Shown here in pieces: positions 21,269 to 29,079 of a stretch of 64,000 bases of DNA. Position numbers and translations under genes: made by a program. The stretch covers positions 992,001-1,056,000 of the forward strand of contig NZ_CP051261.1 in assembly GCF_014236855.1 (NCBI RefSeq), written 5' to 3'. Source of the stretch: Xanthomonas sp. SI. GTDB taxonomy: Bacteria; Pseudomonadota; Gammaproteobacteria; Xanthomonadales; Xanthomonadaceae. The stretch's first letter is position 1, and every line of letters starts with the position of its first letter. Below the pieces are notes generated by a model, which did no database searches, was not told the DNA's origin, and saw nothing but the letters and a program-made list of their open reading frames with translations.

Positions 21269-22051
21269 TCAGGCGTCGGCCTGGGCCGGTACCATGGCGT
21301 GGAAGCGCAGGCGGACGTAGTCGGCGCTCCAGCGGCCGCGATCGTCGCACAGCGTTGGCGTCAGCAATGCGACGGCAGTAGCGAGAACGTCCTGCCGTGT
21401 CGTGGCGTTCAGGCCGACCAGAAACGGGTCGGCGAAGGTGCGCAGCCAGCCGGCCATGCCGGTCGGCAGCGGCGTGGGCCGCGGCAGCAACGCGATCTGC
21501 AGCACTTGGAATCCATGCGCCTGCAGGCGCTGCGCATAGGCGTCGGCGCTGGGGAAGAACCAGGCGAACGCTGCTGCCGGCGCGCCATGCAGGCGCAGCG
21601 CCGCATGCAGCGCGGTGACGATCGCCGCCACGTTGCCGTGGCCGCCGAATTCGCCGACGAAGCGACCGCCCGGACGCAGCGCGCGGCGCACGCCGCCGAG
21701 CACGAGGTCCGGCTCGCGCATCCAGTGCAGTGCGGCATTGCTGAACACCGCATCGAAACGCTGCTCGAACGCCAGCGCATGGCCATCCAGCACCTGCGCG
21801 TCCACGCCGCGTGCGCGTGCGGCGTCGACCAGTTCGGGCGATGCGTCCACGCCGAGCACCTCGGCGCCGCTGGCCGCCAGTTTGGCGGTCAGCACGCCGT
21901 CGCCGCAGCCCAGGTCGAGGATCCGCTCGCCCGGCTGTGGTGCCAGCAGCTCCAGCACCGGCATGCCCAGTGCCGGCACGAAGCCGGCATCGTCGGCATA
22001 GCCCTGCGCGTTCCAGCGTTGGCCGGCGGCGGGCACGATGGTTGCGCTCAT
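21269..22051 (-). CDS. Class I SAM-dependent methyltransferase within the ilv-leu operon
   Basis: A 260-residue small-molecule methyltransferase of the methyltransferase type 11/25 group. Motif I is LDLGCGDGVLTAKLAASG (near residue 45), motif II GVDASPELVDAARA, then FDAVFSNAALHWM and the post-motif LRPGGRFVGEFGG, a layout like trans-aconitate 2-methyltransferase. ATG at 22051 lies four bases after the leuA stop, so it is cotranscribed. It sits between leuA, which makes 2-isopropylmalate, and leuC, which consumes it. Its substrate is not established; trans-aconitate or an isopropylmalate are reasonable candidates because the yeast relative Tmt1 methylates both. Confidence 0.85.
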   Translation of the reverse strand: MSATIVPAAGQRWNAQGYADDAGFVPALGMPVLELLAPQPGERILDLGCGDGVLTAKLAASGAEVLGVDASPELVDAARARGVDAQVLDGHALAFEQRFDAVFSNAALHWMREPDLVLGGVRRALRPGGRFVGEFGGHGNVAAIVTALHAALRLHGAPAAAFAWFFPSADAYAQRLQAHGFQVLQIALLPRPTPLPTGMAGWLRTFADPFLVGLNATTRQDVLATAVALLTPTLCDDRGRWSADYVRLRFHAMVPAQADA

Positions 22052-22055
22052 GTGC

Positions 22056-23611
<1,556 letters not shown>

Positions 23612-23615
<4 letters not shown>

Positions 23616-24718
23616 CAGATGGTTTCCTCTACGGCGGCGGTGGCTGGCGGATGGGAGAGCGAAGACGCGGGGCGAGCGGAAGCGGGCGGGGCGGCGGCAC
23701 GTTGGTTGCGAAGTCGCTCGGCATTGCGGCGGCGCGGCTTGCGTGGCGCGCGTGGGCGCACCTCCGACAGCAGCGTCGCCAGCACGCCGGCGTCGATGTT
23801 GCCACCGGACACCACCGCGCATTTGCGCTTGCCGGAGACGCGGCGGCCGGCCGCCAGGGCCAGCGCGCCGGCGCCCTCGGCGATGACGTGCTCCTCCAGC
23901 GCCAGACGGACCAGCGTTTCGCGCAGTTCCGCCTCGCGCACGATCACCACGTCGTCGAGCAGGCTGGCGCACAGCCGGCGGGTGATGAACCCGGGGATTT
24001 TAACCTTGACGCCGTCGGCCAGGGTGGGCACCGGGTCGATCGCGCGGATATCGCCGCGGATCGCCCGTGCCATCGAATCCACGCCCTCGACCTGCGCGCC
24101 GACGATGCGCACGCCCTGCGAGCGCAGCGCCAGGGCCACGCCGGAGGCCAGGCCGCCGCCGCCGATCGGCACGATCACCACGTCCGGGGCGTGCGCGGCC
24201 AGCTCGATGCCGACCGTGCCCTGGCCGGCGATCACGTCCGGGTCGTCGAACGCGGACAGGAAGCGGTAGCCGTTCTGCTCGGCCAGTTCGCGGGCGAAGG
24301 CGTAGGCCTCGTCGTAGCTGTCGCCGTGCTGGCGCACGGTGGCGCCCCAATGGGCGACGCCGGCGATCTTGGTCTGCGGCGCGCCGTGCGGCATCACCGT
24401 GATCGCCTGCACGCCCAGGCGGTGCGCGGCCCAGGCCACGCCCTGCGCATGGTTGCCGGCCGAGGCGCAGATGATGGTGCGCTCGTCGCCGCGCTCCAGC
24501 CCGGCCAGCAGCGCATTCAGCGCGCCGCGTACCTTGTAGGAGCCGGTGCGCTGCAGGTTCTCCAGCTTCAGCCACACGCCGAACCGCTCGGCGTAGTGCA
24601 CCGGCGTCGGCGGCAGGTAGCGGCGCAGCCGCGCCTGCGCGGCCAGCACGTCGGCGACGCTGACCGCTACGTCGCCTACGTCGGGTTCCTGCGGGGCGGG
24701 GCGGCCGGTGTCAGGCAT
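23612..24718 (-). CDS. ilvA: Threonine dehydratase (catabolic-length, biosynthetic context)
   Basis: PLP enzyme turning threonine into 2-ketobutyrate for isoleucine. 368 residues. Lys in [12 protein letters not shown] (near residue 60) is the PLP lysine; the glycine-rich phosphate loop is [11 protein letters not shown] near 185. It ends soon after the catalytic core with an Arg/Pro-rich tail and no clear ACT-like regulatory domain, unlike E. coli IlvA; feedback inhibition may therefore be absent or altered. The ATG at 24718 was chosen because the upstream ATG at 24760 would add residues encoded by an intergenic repeat. Overlaps leuA by four bases. Confidence 0.9.
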
Positions 24719-24727
24719 GAAGGGGCC

Positions 24728-24911
24728 GGGACTGGGGAGTGGGGAGTAGGGATTCGACATGCGAATCCTGTGCCCGAAGAAGCGACCTCCGTGGAAGAAG
24801 ACTCCTCCGCGTGAGGCCATGGCGCTGGCGGATCGCCGGCGCGGCAGCGGCGACCGCGCGGCCGTCGGCGCGCTTGCCGATTCCCGATTCCCGATTCCCC
24901 ACTCCCGGCCC
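24728..24911. repeat. Imperfect inverted repeat in the ilvM-ilvA gap
   Basis: The only sizeable gap in the operon. Left arm GGGGAGTGGGGAGTAGGGAT (24734-24753) faces right arm GATTCCCGATTCCCCACTCC (within 24885-24905), which also holds three direct GATTCCC copies. On the transcribed strand the arms could close a long hairpin around about 120 bases. Confidence 0.65.
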
Positions 24912-24913
24912 GA

Positions 24914-25162
24914 TCATGGCACCACGTCCAACGCAGTCACCCGTACCGACTCGCAGTCGTACACCTTCTCCATCTGCAGGCGCAGGCTCTCGCCGGGGCG
25001 AATGCCGTCCACCACCATCTGCAGGTGCCAGCGGCCGGCATCGTCGGGCGCAGACGCGCCGCTGATCGACAGCGGCGCGAAGCCGCGCCGCTCGGCCATG
25101 CCGATCGCGCGCAGCAGCGCGCCTTCGGCCGGCTTCAGCACCAGGTCAAGCTGGTATCGCAT
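24914..25162 (-). CDS. ilvM: Acetolactate synthase II small (ACT) regulatory subunit
   Basis: An 82-residue ACT-domain protein (YQLDLVLKPAEGALLRAIGMAERRGFAPLSIS) of IlvM size, the regulatory partner of an IlvG-type acetolactate synthase. It overlaps the end of ilvG by 17 bases, a typical coupled arrangement. Valine sensitivity cannot be predicted. The product lacks the C-terminal extension of IlvH/IlvN. Confidence 0.85.
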   Translation of the reverse strand: MRYQLDLVLKPAEGALLRAIGMAERRGFAPLSISGASAPDDAGRWHLQMVVDGIRPGESLRLQMEKVYDCESVRVTALDVVP

Positions 25163-26867
25163 GGGGGATCTCCTGGCGCTGGGTCGCGGGGTTGCTCTCC
25201 AGCATGGTGCTGTTGGCGGTGTTCGGCGGCACCAGCGGCCACACGTTGGCGCGCGCGTCGATGGCCACGTGCAGCAGCGCCGGACCCGGCTGCGCCAGCA
25301 GTTCGGCCAGGCCGTCCTCGACCTGGCCGCGCGCGGTGATGCGCTTGGCCGGGATGCCGAACACCTGCGCCAGCGCGGCGAAGTCCGGGTTGTCGGACAG
25401 GTCGATCTCGCTGTAGCGCTCGGCGAAGAACAGTTCCTGCCACTGCCGCACCATGCCCAGCGAACTGTTGTCCAGCAGCACGATCTTCACCGGCAGCTTG
25501 CAGCGCGCGATGGTGACCAGCTCCTGCACGTTCATCATGAAACTGCCGTCGCCGCTGACCAGCACCACGGTGCGCTCGGGGCAGGCGAACTGCGCGCCCA
25601 TCGCCGCCGGCAGGCCGAAGCCCATCGTGCCCAGCGCGCCACTGGTCAGGTGGTTGCGCGGATGGTTGAAGCGGCAATGCTGGGCCACCCACATCTGGTG
25701 CTGGCCGACATCGCAGGCGATCACGGTGTCGGCCGGGGCCAGCTCGCTCAGCCGCTTCAGCAGGCCGGGCGCGTAGATGTCGTCGCCCGGCGCGTCGTAG
25801 CGGGCGCCGAATTTTTCGCGATGGCCGACGCAGCGCGCATGCCACGCCTCGCAGGTGCTGGTCGCCGCGCTCAGCGCGCGCAGCGCCTCGGCCACGTCGC
25901 CGGGCACGGCGATGTCGGCATGGCGCAGCTTGGAGATCTCGCAGGCGTCGGCATCCAGGTGGATGACCCGCGCGAACGGGGCGAACTCGGCCAGCTTGCC
26001 GGTGGCGCGGTCGTCGAAGCGCGCGCCGACCACGATCAGCAGGTCCGACTCCTGCACCGCCATGTTGGCGGCGCGGGTGCCGTGCATGCCTAGCATGCCC
26101 AGGTAGTGCGGATGCCCGTGCGGCAGCGCGCCCAGCCCGCGCAGGGTCAGCACGGTGGGGATGCGGGTGGTGTCGACGAACTGGCGGAACGCGTCCACCG
26201 CATCGGCCAGGGCGATGCCGCCGCCGCCGTAGATCACCGGCTTGTCGGCGCCGGCGATCGCCGCCAGCGCTTCGGCCAGGGCCGCGGCATGCGGCGCCGG
26301 CGGGGTCGGCACCGCGGCCGGCACGTGGTCGGGCAGGTGCGAGGCGTCGCCCAACTGCACGTCCTTGGGCAGATCGATCAGCACCGGCCCCGGACGCCCT
26401 TCGCGGGCGATGCGGAACGCGTCGCGCAGCACCTGCGGCAGGTCGTCCACGCGGCGCACCAGGAAGCTGTGCTTGACGATCGGCAGGGTCAGCCCGAACA
26501 CGTCCAGTTCCTGGAACGCGTCGGTGCCCAGCAGCGGCGTGGCGACCTGCCCGGTCAGGCAGATCATCGGCACCGAGTCCAGCATCGCGTCGGCGATGCC
26601 GGTGACCAGGTTGGAGGCGCCCGGGCCGGACGTGGCGACGCAGACCCCGACCCGCCCGCTGGCGCGGGCGTAGCCGTTGGCGGCCAGCGCCGCGCCCTGC
26701 TCGTGGCGGACCAGGATGTGCTTGAGCTGGCTGTCTACCAGCGCGTCGTAGAACGGCATGATGGTGCCGCCCGGATAGCCGAACAGCGTGTCCACGCCTT
26801 CGGCTTCCAGGGCCTGCGTCAGCCAGCGCGCGCCGTTGCGGGGCGTGCCGTGAGCGGAGGAGTTCAT
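25146..26867 (-). CDS. ilvG: Acetolactate synthase large subunit
   Basis: TPP enzyme making acetolactate or acetohydroxybutyrate. 573 residues. The catalytic Glu is E56 in VRHEQGAALAANGYAR; the TPP/Mg motif is GDGSFMMNVQELVTIARCKLP; the FAD-region ARFDDRATGKL is present. It is grouped with ilvM by overlap, hence the ilvG name rather than ilvI or ilvB. It lies 42 bases after ilvC. Confidence 0.95.
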   Translation of the reverse strand: MNSSAHGTPRNGARWLTQALEAEGVDTLFGYPGGTIMPFYDALVDSQLKHILVRHEQGAALAANGYARASGRVGVCVATSGPGASNLVTGIADAMLDSVPMICLTGQVATPLLGTDAFQELDVFGLTLPIVKHSFLVRRVDDLPQVLRDAFRIAREGRPGPVLIDLPKDVQLGDASHLPDHVPAAVPTPPAPHAAALAEALAAIAGADKPVIYGGGGIALADAVDAFRQFVDTTRIPTVLTLRGLGALPHGHPHYLGMLGMHGTRAANMAVQESDLLIVVGARFDDRATGKLAEFAPFARVIHLDADACEISKLRHADIAVPGDVAEALRALSAATSTCEAWHARCVGHREKFGARYDAPGDDIYAPGLLKRLSELAPADTVIACDVGQHQMWVAQHCRFNHPRNHLTSGALGTMGFGLPAAMGAQFACPERTVVLVSGDGSFMMNVQELVTIARCKLPVKIVLLDNSSLGMVRQWQELFFAERYSEIDLSDNPDFAALAQVFGIPAKRITARGQVEDGLAELLAQPGPALLHVAIDARANVWPLVPPNTANSTMLESNPATQRQEIPHAIPA

Positions 26868-26909
26868 ACGGTGGCGACCTTTCGGTAAAAGCGGGTGGGG
26901 GAGCCGCGG

Positions 26910-27920
26910 TTACGCGGCTTGCTGGCCGGTCGCGGCCGGCTTGGCGGCAGCGGCGTCGCCGTTCAGCCAGACCATCTTGGCGCGCAGCTGCTTGCCGACC
27001 ACTTCGATCGGGTGCTCCAGGTCGGCCTGCTTGAACTTGTTGTAGTTCGGCAGCCCGGCTTCGTATTCGGCGACCCAGTTCTTGGTGAAGGTGCCGTTCT
27101 GGATGTCGGTCAGCACGTCGCGCATGCGCTCCTTGGTAGCCGCGTCGATGACCCGCGGGCCGCTGACGTAGTCGCCGTACTGCGCGGTTTCGGAGACGAA
27201 CTCGAGCATGCGGGTGATGCCGCCTTCGTAGAACAGGTCCACGATCAGCTTCAGTTCGTGCAGCACTTCGTAGTAGGCGATTTCCGGCTGGTAGCCGGCT
27301 TCCACCAGCACTTCGAAGCCGGCCTGGACCAGCGACGAGGCGCCGCCGCACAGCACCGCCTGCTCGCCGAACAGGTCGGTCTCGGTCTCTTCCTTGAAGG
27401 TGGTCTTGATCAGGTTGGCGCGCGCGCCGCCCAGGCCGGCGGCGTACTCGAGCGCGAACTGCTCGGCCTTGCCGCTCTGGTCCTGGTACACCGCCCAGAT
27501 GCACGGCACGCCGCGGCCGATCTCGTACTCGCGGCGCACCAGCGCGCCGGGGCCCTTCGGCGCGACCAGCACCACGTCCAGGTCGGCGCGCGGCTTGATC
27601 ATGTCGAAATGCACGTTCAGGCCGTGCGCGAACAGCAGGCAGGCGCCCTGTTTCATGTTCGGCGCCAGCACTTCGTCGTACAGCTTCTTCTGCACCATGT
27701 CCGGGGTCAGCACCGCGACCAGGTCGGCGTCCTTGACCGCCTCGGCGGGGCTCTTCACCACGAAGCCGTCGGCCTGCGCCTTGGCTTCGGTCGGGCCGCC
27801 CGCGCGCAGGCCGACGGTGACGTCGAAGCCGGACTCGCGCAGGTTCAGCGCATGCGCGCGGCCCTGGCTGCCGTAACCGACGATGGCGATCTTGGTGGTG
27901 GGCTGGGCGGAACTGGTCAT
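26910..27920 (-). CDS. ilvC: Ketol-acid reductoisomerase (NADP+), class I
   Basis: Second common step of valine and isoleucine synthesis. 336 residues, the short class I form. Motifs: [17 protein letters not shown] (cofactor loop, residues 15-31), [24 protein letters not shown], and the metal ligands in [16 protein letters not shown]. First structural gene of the operon; the leader attenuator ends 65 bases upstream. Confidence 0.97.
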   Translation of the reverse strand: MTSSAQPTTKIAIVGYGSQGRAHALNLRESGFDVTVGLRAGGPTEAKAQADGFVVKSPAEAVKDADLVAVLTPDMVQKKLYDEVLAPNMKQGACLLFAHGLNVHFDMIKPRADLDVVLVAPKGPGALVRREYEIGRGVPCIWAVYQDQSGKAEQFALEYAAGLGGARANLIKTTFKEETETDLFGEQAVLCGGASSLVQAGFEVLVEAGYQPEIAYYEVLHELKLIVDLFYEGGITRMLEFVSETAQYGDYVSGPRVIDAATKERMRDVLTDIQNGTFTKNWVAEYEAGLPNYNKFKQADLEHPIEVVGKQLRAKMVWLNGDAAAAKPAATGQQAA

Positions 27921-27985
27921 GGGGCGAATGTCCTCGGAACGGTGTGGGTAGGAAGGGAAACGTGTGTTTCGCGGTTACTAAAATG

Positions 27986-28014
27986 AAAAACCCCGCGCCG
28001 TTGCCGGTGCGGGG
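27986..28014 (-). terminator. Attenuator terminator in the ilv leader
   Basis: Minus strand: CCCCGCACCGG...CGGCGCGGGG, a 10-bp stem with one G-T pair (27991-28000 with 28005-28014) and a four-base loop, followed by TTTTT. It lies between the leader peptide and ilvC, so it must be conditional. Its 5' arm CCCGCAC (28007-28013 on the plus strand as GTGCGGG) is also exactly complementary to GTGCGGG inside the leader peptide gene (plus-strand 28058-28064), giving an antiterminator. Confidence 0.88.
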
Positions 28015-28041
28015 TCTGATCGAATCCAGGCTGCTTGTCGC

Positions 28042-28170
28042 TTACACGCCGGTTCGTCCCGCACTTGTGGGCGAGGTAATAAGCACGAGTACGAGGAGCG
28101 ACGCGGCGGCGTCCGCGCGCAGCGCGGCGGGCAGGCGGGTCGGCTTCGGGCTGGTGTGGCGATGCAACAT
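28042..28170 (-). CDS. ilv leader peptide
   Basis: A 42-codon frame ending in TAA before the attenuator. Codons 25-32 encode LLVLVLIT, eight regulatory branched-chain or threonine codons in a row, the signature of an ilv-type attenuation leader. Stalling at this run would free segment 28007-28013 to pair with 28058-28064 and prevent termination. The ATG coincides with the predicted transcription start, so the leader may be translated from a leaderless mRNA. Too short and too dependent on context for database naming; the call rests on codon content and position. Confidence 0.82.
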   Translation of the reverse strand: MLHRHTSPKPTRLPAALRADAAASLLVLVLITSPTSAGRTGV

Positions 28171-28177
28171 GCAGCGA

Positions 28178-28206
28178 GATAAACATGGCCTTTGCGGGGC
28201 TGTCAA
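28178..28206 (-). promoter_or_regulatory. Promoter of the ilv-leu operon
   Basis: On the minus strand a perfect -35 TTGACA (28201-28206), 17-base spacer, and -10 TTTATC (28178-28183). The predicted start point falls at about 28170-28171, at the leader ATG. Confidence 0.75.
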
Positions 28207-28443
28207 CCCTGCTGCTGCTGCGAAACAGCGAATGTGCCGAAAGCCGCACCAGCACAGCATCGTTACGCCTGAAACGGTGCGCCGGCGCAGCGAATGCACG
28301 TCCGATTGCGCGGAAAATCGGCGTCTTCCGCGCCTGCCACGCGGCGTCAACAGGCGGTCGCCATCCTGCGGTAATCTGGCGCGGCTGCCACGGCCCGGCC
28401 GTTGCCGGCCACCTTCAATCACTCCTGTTCGACGATCCGGCGC
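28207..28443. other. Intergenic region between the ilv promoter and the ECF gene
   Basis: About 240 bases without a supported gene; it should contain the ECF promoter and any upstream ilv control sites, none of which I can identify. Confidence 0.4.
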
Positions 28444-29079
28444 ATGCATTCCGAACCTCTTCCCGTGGCGGTCGCTCCGCGCAAGGCCTCCGCGTCGGCC
28501 GTGGCCGAGAGCGCGCAGGTCACCGGCCTGCTGCAGCGCTGGCGCAGCGGCGACGCGCAGGCCGAAGCGCAATTGCTGGAACTGGTCTATGCCGCGCTGC
28601 GCGAGATGGCCGCCGCGCGCATGGCGGCGCGCCAAGGCGATGCCTTGCTGCAGCCGACCGCGCTGGTCCACGAAGCCTTGCTGCGCATGCTCGACGCCGA
28701 CGTGGAGTACCGCGACCGGGTGCATTTCTTCGCCCTGGCCTCGTTGAAGATGCGCGCGGTGCTGGTCGACTACGCGCGCGCCAACCTGGCCGCCAAGCGC
28801 GGCGGCGGGGCGATGATGATGACCCTGTCGCATGCCGACCGCGACGGCGCCGCGCCCAGCGAGGAATACCAGGTGCTGGCCCTGCACCAGTCGCTGCAGC
28901 GCTTCGCCGGTTTCGACCCGCGCGCGGCGCATGCGGTGGAGCTGGCCTATTTCGGCGGCATGACCCACGACGAGATCGCCTGCCTGCTCGAGGTGTCGGT
29001 GCCGACCGTCGAGCGCGACCTGCGCATCGCCCGCGCCTGGCTCAAGCGCGAACTCAGCGCCGATCCTGGCCGCCCATGA
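28444..29079 (+). CDS. ECF-type RNA polymerase sigma factor
   Basis: A 211-residue sigma factor of the ECF group that pairs with Ser/Thr kinases. Region 2 contains QPTALVHEALLRML and FFALASLKMRAVLVDYARA; region 4 is the HTH AYFGGMTHDEIACLLEVSVPTVERDLRIARAWLKREL near the C-terminus. ATG at 28444 was preferred to an ATG 14 codons earlier since it gives a normal N-terminus. Its stop overlaps the kinase start as ATGA, so the two are translated together. No anti-sigma factor gene is present; in this ECF group the kinase takes that place, as in the EcfK/PknS pair described in Xanthomonas citri. Confidence 0.9.
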   Translation: MHSEPLPVAVAPRKASASAVAESAQVTGLLQRWRSGDAQAEAQLLELVYAALREMAAARMAARQGDALLQPTALVHEALLRMLDADVEYRDRVHFFALASLKMRAVLVDYARANLAAKRGGGAMMMTLSHADRDGAAPSEEYQVLALHQSLQRFAGFDPRAAHAVELAYFGGMTHDEIACLLEVSVPTVERDLRIARAWLKRELSADPGRP

